NCBI RefSeq assembly: GCF_008831285.2
Contig: NC_045150.1
Location: 1,624,001-1,688,000 of the forward strand
Source of the DNA: Nymphaea colorata
Taxonomy: Eukaryota > Streptophyta > Magnoliopsida > Nymphaeales > Nymphaeaceae
Direction: 5' to 3'
DNA: 64,000 nt
Notes under the pieces: generated by a model
Told to the model about the DNA's origin: nothing
What the model saw: the letters and a program-made list of their open reading frames with translations, nothing else
The model's database searches: none
Shown here: in pieces, positions 12,106-24,031 of the stretch
Numbering within the stretch: position 1 is the stretch's first letter
Layout: every line of letters starts with the position of its first letter
Made by a program: the position numbers and the translations under genes

Positions 12106-14400
12106 GTCTATTTTTGGTAAATATGCTATAAATCAAAAGGATATTAGATCAAGCAAAGAAAGAAAGTCAAGGAAAATCTTGGACCAAGGGTTGAAGGAGA
12201 TGCAAGAAAAAACACTAAATCAAACCAAGAAGGAGAATCAAGGGTAGAAAGAAATAATATAGAATTTGATGAAGCAAAGTTGCTAGAAAATCCTACTTTT
12301 CGTCCCCCTACATTTACTTATCCTCTTAAGATAAGAGAAGATGTTTGTAGAGCATATCTTTTGCGAGGTCCTTGTCAACCTCGTGATTGCGAATTTCAGT
12401 CGAATTATCACAAAATGAAAGTTTATTGCAACTTGGTTTGATGAATATTGGTTATAGTATAGTTTTAGTCAACATAGAGCATATTATCGACATTGCCATC
12501 TTCCAAGCTAATATATATAGATAAGTTTTGTGTGGCAACATTTACACCTGAATGGTTTAATACTTAGAAAGAGAAGAAGAGACTTGATATGCATGTTAGA
12601 GGCCCCAACAGTCATCATAATATGGCAAGGATAAAATTTGAAAAATTGATGTCTAAAAAAAATCATAGTGACTATTTCAAAAGCAGAGTGATCAACAAAA
12701 ACATGCATAAAAGACTCATCATTGGGTAACTATTATTGTTACTAAATTTTTGTTAAAGCAAGAATTAACATTTCAAGGGCATGATTCCCTTAAGAAAGAA
12801 AATCTTATTGAGATTTTAAAGTTCTCCGTAAAGTTGGATAGTGATATAGATAAAGTTGTGTTGAAGAATACTCCAAAAAATAACAAGTTGACATCTCTTG
12901 ATATACAAAAGGATGTTATCAATGTTTTTACAATGCAAACAACAAATGCTTACACTTTTTTTTCTCTCTTTTACTTGATAATTCTCAAGATGCATCAATT
13001 AAAGAGCAAAATGGCCATTGTTTTATGGATTGTTAATGGAAAAGGCCAAATAGTTGAATGATTCCTTGCAATTGTATATGTTCTTTCTTAAAACAAGTAC
13101 AAGTTCACTCAAAGCTGCAGTCGAGGACATATTTTGTAGATATGGATTGAGCATGTCTAATCTGCGTGGATAGGGTTATGATGGAGCAAACAATATGCTC
13201 TTCTATTAAAAGAAAATGTGCATACATATTATATATAGGATTTTGCACCTCATCTCAAATTGGCACTAGTTGTAGTTGCACATAATCATTGGGTACTCGA
13301 GACGTTTTTTGATACATTGGCCAAGTTACCAAGTTTCTTTTCTACTTAATGCAAGAGATCAGAGTTTGTTCAAGAAGCAGAATATATTAGAATGGTTGAA
13401 ACACTTGACTTAGGTGAGCTGGAAACAGGACGAGCATTAAATCAACAAATGAGTTTTAAATGACCTAGTGATACTCGTTGGTCTTCTTATTGTAATGCTA
13501 TGCTAAGTTTAATGGGCATGTATCATTCTGTAACTAAGGCATTAGAGTTTGTTATAGACAACATAAATAGAATAAGACTTCAAACAGTTGAATTACGATG
13601 TAAATTACAAGACGTTGAGGTTGTGTTTGGCTTTCATTTGATGAATAATGTTTTGGGGATGATTGAAATACTTTTACAAGAACTTTAACTTAAAGACCAA
13701 GATATTGTTAATACTATGAATTTAATTGCTAAAACGAAACAATGCCTTCAAGATTTGAGAGATGATGGTTGAGAGACTTTTATAAATAAAATGTCTATTT
13801 TGCAATGAACTTGACATTCCAATACCTGGACTAGATGATGTATACACACCTCAATGATGACCAAGACGTAAAGCTAAAAAAAATGTTTAGATCATTATCG
13901 TATTGAGGTGTTTTACTCTATCATTGATATGTAAGTTTAAAAGTTATATAATCGTTTTACTGAGATAAATATAGAGCTTCTCCTTTCAGTGGGATGTTTA
14001 AGCTCAAAAATTTTTTTGCTTCTTTTGATGTAAACAAATTGATTTGTCTTGCTAAATTTTATCAGAGAAACTTTTAAAAAATAGATCTAAAAAAACTTAG
14101 AAGTCAATTAAAAGTATATATTAAAGATATGAAGGCCAGTATTGAGTCTTTAAATTTAAATTGTTTGGCAAACTTACAAAAATGTTGGTGAAAATGGGGA
14201 AGCACATGGTATTTCCTGAGTTTATTTGTTGCTGAAGTTGGCATTAAATTTACCAGTTGCAACAACACAAGTTGAAAGACCATTCTCAGTCATGAACAAT
14301 ATCAAAACTCAGCTTCATAACAAAATGAGAGATGAATGAGTTAATGATGCTTTAGTTACTTGCGTTGAGAAGGATACATTCAACATCGTCATTGGTTAAG
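12106..14400 (+). pseudogene. hAT transposase (TTF-type zinc finger, DUF4371, hAT C-terminal dimerisation), broken
   Basis: The transposase moves hAT elements by cut and paste. Family landmarks appear in order but in different frames: an N-terminal FRPPTFTYPLKIREDVCRAY-LLRGPCQPRDCEF block (12297-12400), a WFNT-KEKKRLDMHVRGP-NSHHN block (12550-12620), LTFQGHD (12764-12784) with KVVLKNTPKNNKLTSLDIQK (12855-12915) of DUF4371, KMAIVLWIVNGKGQIVE (13009-13061), and at the end LPVATTQVERPFSVMNNIKT (14240-14300), which is the dimerisation motif. Stops lie between most blocks, so it cannot make transposase. Relatives are often annotated as zinc finger MYM-type protein 1-like in plant genomes. Confidence 0.8.
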
Positions 14401-14730
14401 CAACTATGCATTGTTTCCAAAATATGAAGAGTCAGCAAGGTCAAATGTGAATTTGTTCTTAATTATAGTTTTGGACTTGCTTTTTGTGAATAATAGTTAT
14501 TTGATTTTTTTTGGGTCAATTGTAAATGTGCACAGAACTATAGCTATTCCATTTGTTTTTGTGGAGTCACTTGAAAATATGTGTAGTTGTAATTAATTGA
14601 ATCACTTTTTGAAGCCAATTATAAACTTGTTCATAGTTATTGTTATTTATTTTGATTTTTAATGCCAATTGAAAATTTGATAGTTATGTTGAGTGCTCCA
14701 TGTAATTTTTTTTCCCTTTTCAAAGCAATA

Positions 14731-14851
14731 AAGTTGTTCAATATGCTACTAAAGAAGGCAAAGCTGCCAAGAAGGAAAGGCTTTTGAAAAGGGCTCAGGC
14801 TAACGCTGAAGGGGAACTTGTGGAAGTTAAAAGGCCAATGGTTGTAAATGA
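14731..14851 (+). pseudogene. 60S ribosomal protein eL8 (RPL7a) fragment
   Basis: eL8/RPL7a is a large-subunit ribosomal protein. The fragment reads KLFNMLLKK in one frame from 14731 and, after a one-base shift near 14760, KAAKKERLLKRAQANAEGE and VEVKRPMVV, which fit the middle of plant RPL7a where LFKMLLKYRPEDKAAKKERL and a KKPIVVKYG segment are normal. The RPED part is altered and the sequence diverges after 14852; the following DPLT-stop-PISPQSFRELLASLK is not RPL7a. It lies within a few bases of the right end of hAT element 1. It is a short fragment and is certainly not functional. Confidence 0.6.
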
Positions 14852-14939
14852 TCCTCTCACTTAGCCTATCAGCCCACAATCCTTTCGTGAACTTCTTGCT
14901 TCTCTCAAAGTTTTGTTTTGTCCTTGACATTCTTTAGTT

Positions 14940-15799
14940 CTGAAAAAATGTTGTTGGCCAACATGAACATATATGTGGTATCACAAATAACATCTCATGG
15001 AATACAGGAAACTACCTCCCGTTTAAAACAAAGGTCAAGTTTTACTTTATGATCATTGCATTTGCCAAAAAAATTGACTGCTGGTTAGTCCATACAATAA
15101 AATATACAAAATTAGCTAAAACCATCCTTGTTTAGAAACCCACTCTATAAGTATGGCAAATGACACAAACAAGGAAACAGTAACATCTACCACTATGCTT
15201 CACCAAATGACTATTACTAAGCATTTGGTATCCCAAGTTAATTCTTCCTTACAATTTAGTCTTGGAGTCTAGCCATTGCCTTGTTTTGTCTAAAACTCTT
15301 TAAACATAATCAAGAAATGAGTATCCCTTTTGGCTTTTCATTTCAATTTTCGCTCATGATTTATACTTTTGATGTTAAAAAGGCTAAATTGGTAGCTTTA
15401 CCATACAAATTATAAACTAAATGAAGGAAAATATTTCCTTTAGCATCTCTACAAAAAGAAAGGAACAGCCGATACTTGAAAGGATATGCAAGTAGACAAG
15501 CAAGGAAAAGGAGCGACAATCTATTAACTAAGAAGTCAGCCTGGACTAAAGATGACACTAGGAGTTTAGGAGGTACAAAATATTGAACATAGGAAGCTTA
15601 GAGTTTTGGAATAGTGGCCAACAAACTGTAAATGCCTCAAAAGATCCATCTTCATACCAAAACACATTTAAATCCAGTACTGCTAGAAATATCCACAAAT
15701 AGCAGGAACACAAATGTTTTCTTCATAAAGGAAGAAAGTTGAGAAGACAAATTGTTTGCATCCAATATTTTTGGTAGTGTAGAAAACCTTACTTTTATA
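14940..15799. other. Gene-free sequence
   Basis: No reading frame with a recognisable product on either strand. The composition is AT-rich and there is no obvious repeat structure. It may belong to the flank of the LTR-like segment that follows. Confidence 0.4.
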
Positions 15800-16640
15800 A
15801 TTGAGCTTGTGCTTAAAAAAGGAGACCCACCCATCGGTACGAGGTCCGGCCATTCATGACACCTTTATCAGGAGTAACCGGTCCAAGGACTAAACATCTC
15901 CTTAAACATCCAAGTCATCTCTAGTGAGGTTCTATATGCTTCTATATAGTTTTGGAGATTTGGATCTTGAAAACTCAATTTGGGTCTTGGATCGTAGAGA
16001 AATTTTTGGAACCTAATTTGGATTTTGGAAAAATGAATTTGATTTAGTTTTAATTTGGATCAAATAGGAATACTTGATTTGGATTTGGAAAATTGGAAAA
16101 CTTGACCTGATTTGGAAATTTAATTTGGGTTTGGAAACTTGATTTGGAAAATTGGAAAACTTGACTTGATTTGGAAATTTAATTTGGATTTCGAAACTTG
16201 ATTTTGAAAATTGGAAAAACTGACTTGTTTTGGATATTTGATTTGGAACATTGGAAAACTTGACTTGATTTGGAAATTTAATTTGGATTTAGAAACTTGA
16301 TTTGAAAAATTGGAAAACTTGAGTTGATTTGGAAATATGATTTGGATTTGGAGCAAGGTTTTAACAAGCTTTGGTGTAAAAAATAAAACCAAATCTCAAA
16401 ATATTGTCACTAGAGAAATGCTTGGTTTTTGGTAAAATTCTTGTATTCTTGATTTAGGAGGAGAGAGAGAGAGAAAAATGAAGAAAAATCTTGAGACAAC
16501 CTTGTCGTTCGAACTTCAAGGGGTTTGGAAATTGTTGGATTTGAAATATATATAATATATATATTCTTTAAAATTACTTGGTTGAAGCCATGGGTTTAGC
16601 ATATTCTTTAAGGTCTAAGCTATAATATATAGCTTAGGGT
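15800..16640. mobile_element. LTR-like segment related to a second copy at 45780-46640
   Basis: AAAAAGGAGACCCACCCATC followed by GGTACGAGGTCCGG and TTTATCAGGAGTAAC (15812-15877) matches AAAGGAGACTCGCCCGTC, CGATACGATGATTGG and TTTATCGGGAGTAAC at 45795-45858. Both copies are followed by CTTAAACATC, several hundred bp of T/G-rich sequence, then a GAGAGA tract and a TATATATA tract before a CTT-AAA rich part. This is the pattern of two diverged members of one LTR family. No coding part is attached to this copy that I can identify. Confidence 0.45.
15947..16370. repeat. Degenerate tandem repeat of GATTTGGAAAATTGGAAAACTT units
   Basis: Imperfect units of roughly 45-65 bp repeat the pattern GATTTGGAAAATTGGAAAAC, TTGACTTGATTTGGAAATTT, AATTTGGATTTGGAAACTT. 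The clearest copies start near 16076, 16139, 16200, 16240 and 16300. The first 100 bp (15947-16070) are more diverged. The repeat gives a spurious minus-strand frame rich in FPNQ words. It lies inside the LTR-like segment. Confidence 0.75.
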
Positions 16641-18380
16641 TGTTCTCTTAAGATTCACAAGCAATGGTCCACACGTGCCATGCTTGTACATAACAGGTGC
16701 TTGCGTATGCATGGATGTAATGTCTACATGTCACTATTCATGCTCCTCTCTCTATATAAGATTCGTTCAAGCCAACATATGATCATGATAAAAGACTTGA
16801 TTTTTTTTTTTTTCAATTGTGGGTCGTCCTTTAAATGACCATTTGATATTGAATGTTAAGGGTCGATTTTGTAGGGAATCGATCCTTTAGCTTGAATTAG
16901 ATACTTCGAAAATTGGTTTTTTGATTTATAAAACTTCTATATTTCTAAAACTTAAAGTCCTTTGAAGAGCCAAAATTGAGTTGAAAAGCCCTTCTTTCTT
17001 TGTGAACTTAGGAAATTCTTCTTGGAATAGTTGAATTGGAAAAAATTGGCGGCTTGTAACGAACTTGAGAGCTTACAAGGTTTGCTTTTAGAAAGCTTTT
17101 GGTTTGTTTTAGTCATGGCTACCTTGAGATTCTTGCTTTCTCAAATTCTCGTTGAGAATAACCTTGGTAAAAACATGTCGAATTGCTTGATTCTAGCTCA
17201 CACGGGCTCCATAAAAATACTCAAATCTTTGATTTTGTCAAGTTTTCATGAAAGTCTTATTGATCTCTGCTTCTTGAATTCTTGGTTGGGTTTTTATGAA
17301 AACTTATAAATATGAATTTTGTAAGTTCTTAACCTTGGTCGGAAATCATAAGCTTGAGTTTGTTAAATTCTGGTTTTGCCAGGTTTTAGTGAAAAGTACT
17401 ACAATTTTTTTTCTCTTGCAAATTCTTGATTTTGGGAGAAAATCATAAACTTGGATCCTCATTTTGCCAAGTTTGGTAAAGATTTCTATATCAGCTTTTG
17501 TAAATTGTTGATTTATCAAATCCATGAAAACTTTGAAATTTTTTATTTTGGAAATTCTTAGATAACTTCTTGATCTTGCTGGGTTTAGTTAAAACCCATT
17601 CTACTTGATTTTGAAATATTTGATTTAGCCAAATCCATAAGAACTTTAAAATCTTTTATTTTAATTCTTGTTTTGGATGGTTTTATGATACTTGCAAATT
17701 CGTGATCTTGAAAATCCCATGGTTTTGCCGGATTTGGTGGAGTCTCTCAAAATCATGGAGATGACCTGCCGTGGGTGGGGATGCATAATTTCATATCCTC
17801 ACATAGCAATATCTTTGATTTCAAAATTTGTTTTCAAGAAAAACTACAGCTTGATTCCTGGGTTAGCGTCTAGAGTTTAAAGTTAATCTCTAAGTTTGGA
17901 TTTAAGGTTTCGACCTGTATTGTCCATTAAAATAGGGAGCATAAAAGCCAATTCTTACAAAATGCGTCCAAGTCTATAACAAAGATTTTGAAGTAAGATT
18001 AGAAATTTTGTAGAAACATTGAGGTGCATACAGTTTCCCACTTTATCTTCAGAAACCAAATAGGAAAATTGTTAAAGAGATGGTCTACATTCCATTCTGA
18101 TAGTCTGTGAAGCAATATGAAGCCTCTTTACACGTTTCCAAAGAGTAGAGACTGAAAACATCATCATCAAGCTTCATCTAAACCACATGAATGTGATATT
18201 CAATCCAAGTATCGAATATTAATCCGGTTGAACTACAGTATGAAATAGATCTGATCGTACCCTGAAACCAAACCGGCGAAACTACTATTGACCTCAAAAT
18301 CTCAAGACTGACACAGCTGAACTGAAGTTAAACATCGAGTCCCGTTGCCACTCACCTGATCCCCTTTGGTGTAGAAATAT
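16641..18380. repeat. Further degenerate repetitive sequence, no gene
   Basis: From about 17060 to 17700 loosely repeated phrases recur: AAATTCTTGATTTTG, ATCATAAACTTG and TTTTGCCAAGTTTGGT-like words, spaced about 65-80 bp. Reading frames here are short and low in complexity. The composition continues that of 15.95-16.4 kb, so it is probably the same decayed retroelement. 17880-18380 shows nothing recognisable. Confidence 0.45.
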
Positions 18381-18384
18381 GGAT

Positions 18385-18840
18385 GCACATCAGCCGAGTC
18401 GAGCTCGAGTTGGGTTGTTTGAACTCAACTTGACTCAGAAAACTCAAGCTCGAGCACCACTCAAACTCGATTCGCGCTCGGGAGAACAAGCTTGAGGCTG
18501 AATTCAACTCGATGATACAATGTCAAGCTCAAACTTGACTCGTTGAACTCATTTATGTTAAGCATGCCTTGTTTCTTTTAACTCATTTAACTCGATTAAC
18601 TAGTTCAATTGCTACTCATTTAATTATTTTCTCATTATAATTCAAATATTCAGTATGTAGTTGAACCGAGTTGAGTTTAAATGAGTCAAGTTCTTACAAC
18701 TCTATCTCAACTCATTTACCATTTTGAGCATACACTTGAACTTGACATCGACTCATTTATAAATAAGTCTATTTGCGTTGAGCATTAACGAGAAAGCTTG
18801 ACTCGAACTTGAGCTGGCTCGACTCATTGTGCAGCCCTAG
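18385..18840. mobile_element. Non-autonomous hAT-like element with GAGTCGAGCTCGAG ends
   Basis: The left end reads GGATGCACATCAGCCGAGTC then GAGCTCGAG; the right end, reversed, reads AGGGCTGCACAATGAGTCGA then GCCAGCTCAAG. These are inverted repeats of about 30 bp with mismatches. The interior is made of variations on CTCGAGTT, AACTCGACT and ACTCATTTA and contains no gene. Plant non-autonomous elements of this look (termini ending in TGCACAnCCCTA) are usually classed as hAT. No clean 8-bp target duplication was found. Confidence 0.55.
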
Positions 18841-19707
18841 GTAGCAAACATCAAAAGAGGGCAACTAGCTACCATCAACTCTTATTCCACACATGTAATC
18901 TATCTTGAAATTCATTATTAGCGTTAGCAATTTACTTCATTAATTAACCTATCTATGTCACCCACATAAGAATTTCATGTACTCCTTCAACAAATAAATG
19001 TTTCTTAAACTGCAATACTGGACACGCTTAAATGACTACTCCTAAAAGAAAGAGATTGATTTTCACAAAATCGCAATACTTATCAAGTTTATTCATGAAT
19101 TTACATGCGTGTCACTTACTACTTCTAAAAAGAGAGTTGGATTTTTCACAAAATCTCAATATTTGTCATGTTCAATCATGAATTTACATGCATGCACGTC
19201 ACAGAAACCACATGACTATTTGATTCATCGAGAACAAGGAGGTGAGCAGTTTATGGGTTTCACCGGGGAACCCAACTAACATCTTGATTGAAAAGGAGAA
19301 AACCAAGGGAAAGTGAAACACTGTGGACCACTTAGGATAAATTATTTTATGAATTTGTCTCAAAAATTTGATAGATTTTATGGATACGGAGTTTTAATGT
19401 TCCATAAACCTGCTCTAATTTTTTAGATAGGTTTACGAAAAATTACCAAAATGTTCCAACTACCAAACGGTCCCTTAATACCACTATTCATAGCCCAAAC
19501 ACTTGCTTATCAGAAAGAGAGAAAAAAGTCTTAAAAGTGTCGATATAAAAATAAATATTTTTGTTAATCTGTGTGAGCGACGGTGCTTACAGTTTCCTCC
19601 CTGGGTAGAGGAGAGGACAGATGCTTCGCTGGTTCGTGCATGGTTTGGTTTAGCATCACGGGAAGGAGAACATGCGGATTCACCAAAGAAATCTATATGG
19701 TATCCAA

Positions 19708-19710
<3 letters not shown>
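18841..19710. other. Gene-free sequence
   Basis: No protein match. The segment AATTTACATGC with TCACTTACTACTTCTAAAA-like context is present twice (about 19020-19120 and 19130-19195), a small imperfect direct duplication. An open frame at 19503-19700 is short and anonymous. Confidence 0.4.

Positions 19711-19798
<88 letters not shown>
19711..19798. repeat. (AT)44 microsatellite
   Basis: An uninterrupted run of AT dinucleotides, 88 bp, about 580 bp upstream of the TPR gene start. Length in the assembly may not equal the true length because such runs slip in sequencing. Other AT or TA runs lie at about 7663-7684, 23989-24026, 28499-28525, 43881-43905 and 60753-60783. Confidence 0.95.
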
Positions 19799-19801
<3 letters not shown>

Positions 19802-20299
19802 TTTGACCATTTGGATTTGAATTTAGATGAGATGTCGTTTTAGATACTATTGACATCCCTGCTGACAAGATAGCTCGTATCATTTGTAGAACGTGTAAAG
19901 ATTATGCTTTTTTTTTAAATGTCTTTACTTCCTTGCTAATTTAGGAGGGTTAAACACCTTAACATAAATAAGCTTTTACTTCAAAAAAATTGTTTTTTAA
20001 ATTAATTTTCAAATACTTGTCGAAATATTTGTGATTATGTTCTGATCTTATGACAAAATAAGGCATTCTGAACTATTCACTTTTACTGTGTTGAAAAATA
20101 TACACTAGTATTTTTTTTTTCTTCTCAAACATTGTTATTCTTGAGCTATACATATGAAGTTTCACTGCAGCCATTCAGCAGGATTTTTATGTGGATCTTT
20201 AGACAAGTCCGATCCATATATGCATTATAACGGCTACTTTGGACCAGCGGTCAAGAAATCTAAAGTGTATCTGATTGCACCAACGGCCATAAGTCGCAG

Positions 20300-20377
20300 T
20301 CCTTCGGCTACCTTTTCCTCCTCCTCCCTCTCGCCCTCTTTCTCGCTTCCGTTCTCTCTCGCTCGCTCTCCCTGCCG
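20300..20377 (+). promoter_or_regulatory. CT-rich leader upstream of the TPR gene start
   Basis: The 78 bp before the ATG are almost wholly pyrimidine on the + strand (TTCCTCCTCCTCCCTCTCGC and TCTCTCTCGCTCGCTCTCCC). Pyrimidine-rich leaders of this kind are common at plant core promoters and 5' UTRs. A TATA-like CATATATGCATTATAA lies at 20215-20230, about 150 bp upstream of the ATG; its use is a guess. Confidence 0.4.
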
Positions 20378-23300
20378 ATGGAATACGCCGCTCACAAGAC
20401 CGTCCCTCGCTGGAAGCCTCCTCAACGGCGGATACCCACATCCGCCCCTGCAACGCCGGACATACGTGCGACCACGATCAAGAACGCATGTGTGTCTCCG
20501 GAATTCAAGAGAGTTCGTTCCAGGGATTCGCCGTACATCAAGGCGAAGGATGCTCAGGTGATCTTTCTGTCCCCATCATTTTTGTCTGTCCTGCATTGCT
20601 TGAACATTGGCTGATTCTTTTTAATCTAAAGGATTCAGATGCGCGTATTCTGTCTTTGATATCTTCATTGCATTATTATTGGTATGAAAAGACGGAAGAA
20701 CTTCTTGGGTAGTGAAACGCGTGTGGAATTAGATGTTTTTCTTACGACGACCGATTTGATTGGTACAAAAAAGTATAAGTGGCGTGATTTTGCACAGCAG
20801 AATCGTAGGACGAACGTGGTTTAATTCCATATATATTTTCCCGTCAAATATTCTGATCTTAAATAAGAGAAGGGGGAGAAAGACGGTAGCAAAGCACGCC
20901 AAACAATTATCGGTCACATCAGCTTATGATCGATGTTTCTTCATGGAGTCTGACGAAGTTAATTAAAGAATCAGAAAAGTATTCCTATCATTTACCATTG
21001 CTGGCTGCGTGCACAAAAGCAGACACTCCTCCAGCACACTGTCACGCAAGAACATGGGATATCCAGGGATGGGGCCTGGCCAACAGCCGATTGACCCATA
21101 CACAAGGTCCGTCCTCCTGCCTGCGATTTGTTGCACCCGCTGGAACATCTGTGGTGTTTTCTGCTTATTGCTGCCGCTACGGAGTCTGATAGCTGTTTCT
21201 TGCGATAATTGTCCGGCATATAATAGGTTATGTTGTCCAAAACAACGTTTATGTTGCTAATTTCTGGCTTGCTTCTTTTGCCTTATGCTGTTGCAGTTGA
21301 TCGATAAGGATTTGAATAAGGCAGTCCCTCTCTTCTGGAATGCGATCAACAGTGGGGATCATGTGGAGAGTGCACTTAAAGACATGGTTGTGGTGATGAA
21401 ACAATTGAACCGAGCAGAAGAAGGGATTGAAGCAATCAAGTCCTTTCGTTCTCTGTGCTCATCAGAATCTCAGGATTCACTAGATAATCTCCTCATTGAT
21501 CTCTACAAGGTATACTATGGAATAAAGTATAAGCATGTACCTTATTATGAAACAATAATAGGACGATCAATGTTTACATGTTAGTAATCTATTAGGGATC
21601 AAATGTAGTGTGAGAGCATGTTTTGAGAACTACATTTTTTTAGTGCAACTTTTGAGCGTGTTGCATAATATGCATGTTGTTCGTGAAACTAACGGGGATT
21701 GATTCATAAAATGCACTAATTCATGAAATTGTTTTCCATCATGGTTCCTAGCAAATGTATCTCCTTAAGCAACATTTACATGTGTTTATAACTAAGTTGT
21801 GTGGGTTTTTGGTTGACAGAAATGTGGTCGCCCGGATGAGCAGATAGAGCTGCTACAGTATAAGCTGAAGATGTTAAAAGAAAACTGTGCCTTATTAGGC
21901 AAGCAAAAGAAGCTGATTAGATCGCAAGGTAAGCGATTCTACATCACCACAGAACAAGAAGAGTCCAGGTTGCTAGGCAACTTGGCCTGGGCATATTTGC
22001 AACAAGGGAATTATAGACAAGCAGAAGGCTTATACAGGTACCCATCTTTTGACTTCTCATTCATGACAGTCTTGACACAAAATTCTGAAACCATAAGAAC
22101 TGTATTACTGTGTAAAAATTGAAGGCTGCCTTTTATCCTTCTTCTGACTTCTCATTCATGTGAAGTCTGACACAACATTCTGAAACCATAAGAACTGTAA
22201 TAATGTGTAAAAATTAAAGGCTATCTTTAATCCATTATGCCAACCATATCCTTTTGTGCTTTTTGCACAAGCGCTTCCTCCTCAATGCCTTCTGTGTTCT
22301 GGTCTCAATGGTGAAAATTTTTGAATCATATTCTCTTTGTCTTACTATTAACAGACTACAGTAATCTAAACTTAATCTTGATCAATAAACTGTTAGCTTG
22401 TATAATTATTAAATTATAACCTAATCATCAAATATGTTTAGCAGTAAATCCTCTTCATGAACAATAAGTTTGTCCTGTCATTGGTAAATACAGAAAAAAA
22501 ATAACAAAGAAGTAAATTAATTTCAAGTTTCTTTGTAATTAGCATTCGTGGTTACTTCTCTACCTACATTAAGGGCGAGTTCTGTACGTAAATATTGACC
22601 ACTTGCCTATCAGCAGGCAAGCTTTGAGACTTGAGCCAGATGACAACAAGAAATGCAATTTGGCCATCTGTTTGATGCAGAAAGGGGAGACTGAAGAAGC
22701 AAAATTTCTGGTTCAGAGTGTAATATCTGGATTATCATCATCACCTGAAGATGCTTCTGCTTTCCCAAAGTCCTGTTTGAAGTCTCTAGAGCGTGCCTGC
22801 CAAATGCTGGATGACACTGAGCTTCTATCTTCTGCAATTACACAAAAACCAGCGAAAAATGAGCTTGGACATCACCACCCTGTTCATGGAAATGAAGAGA
22901 AAATAAAAGATTCACTCCATAGTGGGAACTGCAGTTATCTATATGATGAACATGAAGAAGCATCAAGGGCTCATACTTTATCCCATTTGAATAATTGGAA
23001 TCATAACTTTGAAGGGGAATTATTGAGTGTCAGCAGTTACAGGCAAGGAATTCCGACACACAACTTGAATTCTGAAGATTTTGAAAGTGAGAATTGGAAT
23101 CCAAATGTACAACTACAACCTAAATTCACTGGACATCTGGAAAGTTGTCATCTGGAATTATCTGCCAGGGAACATGTCAGGAACATTTTCAGTTCACCAC
23201 CCAATACTGAAACTAGACATAGTTCAGTTAAGTGGGAAAACAAGCCAGCTTGTTGTTCCTTGAAGCCGAAGCTCATTGAATTCCCACGGAGACGAGCTGT

Positions 23301-23427
23301 TAGCCGGTCATTATCATCTCAGCTCAGTAGCTGCATCATTGACGAGAATAAAAAATCTGAGCCCAAATGGGATCACATATATGAACACTTCTTTCTGCCA
23401 GCTAACTTGTTTGATGTGACACCTTAA
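20378..23427 (+). CDS. MS5/POLLENLESS3/SDI1-family TPR protein, four exons, intact
   Basis: Exons 20378-20557, 21297-21509, 21820-22037 and 22617-23427 join into a 473-codon frame with GT-AG borders and phases 0, 0 and 2. The start ATG has a good context (GCCGATGG) and is followed by a Pro/Arg-rich head (residues 1-45). SPYIKAKDAQLIDKDLNKA (51-69), the family core, leads into TPR-like helices: FWNAINSGDHVESALKDM, EEGIEAIKSFRSLCSSESQD (about 72-120), and LLGNLAWAYLQQGNYRQAEG with QALRLEPDDNKKCNLAICLM (about 182-225). The C-terminal 240 residues are poorly conserved, with a basic FPRRR patch. In Arabidopsis this family includes POLLENLESS3/TDM1 (exit from meiosis, pollen) and SDI1/SDI2 (sulfur-deficiency response); the ESQDSLDNLL motif resembles POLLENLESS3 more. 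Which subgroup it belongs to cannot be settled here. Not in any transposon. Confidence 0.88.
22041..22232. repeat. Tandem duplication in intron 3 of the TPR gene
   Basis: A unit of about 95 bp beginning with CTTTTGACTTCTCATTCATG and containing TTCTGAAACCATAAGAACTG and GTGTAAAAATTGAAGGCT is followed directly by a second copy with CTTCTGACTTCTCATTCATG, the same middle part and GTGTAAAAATTAAAGGCT. The copies differ at a few bases and by one short indel. They lie wholly in the intron and do not touch the splice sites. Confidence 0.8.
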
Positions 23428-23659
23428 CTGGGGGATTTGCCAACTCCATGAAGCTTTCAGCCATTGATTAGTTAGGAAGGCCCTTTGATCAGTGAGAACC
23501 TATGTTATCAGAAGGAACTCATTATTTTTCGTCTTAAATACATAGTGATATAGTATATCTGTTGGGACCTGGTCTCATTCTGCCCATGATAGCTGATACC
23601 TGCCCTGGTCCCCTCCTTACTCAAAGGAGTGCAAGGGAGGGATCGGTTGAAGTTCCCTC

Positions 23660-23983
23660 CCACTCTCTCACACACATTATTCCAAATGCATAGAAGGTGC
23701 AAAAAGCTGCCATGGGACCTACTGTTATGCATTCATGGAGTCTGTAAGGATTGGTCTAGCTGATATGAATTATGTAGTCCTTATGACATTTTAGCATTGT
23801 TACAGAATCCAGCTTCAAATATAGGATTGGAAGTGTGAACTACTGGTCAACTCCAGTGGTTAACCCTCACACAGATTATTCCAAATGTATAGAAGCTTTT
23901 CAAACAACTGCCATTGGGACCTATTGTTCTGCATTCATGGAGTCTGTAAGAATTGGTATAGCTGATATGAATTTGGAAATCTG

Positions 23984-24031
<48 letters not shown>

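Larger units (their letters stand above)
9576..14725 (+). mobile_element. hAT element 1 (ZMYM1-like/DUF4371 type), decayed
   Basis: The left end CAGAGGTGGAGCTAC (9576-9590) has the CAGAGGYGGAGC form of terminal inverted repeats seen in plant hAT elements of the TTF zinc-finger/DUF4371 type. The transposase remnant lies at 12100-14400. The sequence just upstream of the right end (14640-14710) aligns with the right end of hAT element 2 in reverse (both contain GCCAATTGAAAATTTGATAG). The 5' 2.5 kb holds repeated TTAGGGATTTG words (10150-10240) also found in element 2. No intact terminal repeat is recognisable at the right end. Confidence 0.7.

Noticed and set aside
9568-14745. TCAATATC and TCAATATG as the 8-bp target duplication of hAT element 1
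   Set aside because: One mismatch, and the right one lies about 12 bp beyond the part that aligns with element 2; no inverted end sits next to it.
19484-19883. Frames with long Tyr-Ile runs
   Set aside because: They translate the AT microsatellite.
22603-22616. Upstream extension of the last TPR-gene exon to 22603
   Set aside because: The frame is open there, but the acceptor CAG at 22614-22616 restores the R-QALRLEPD junction and the phase, so the exon starts at 22617.
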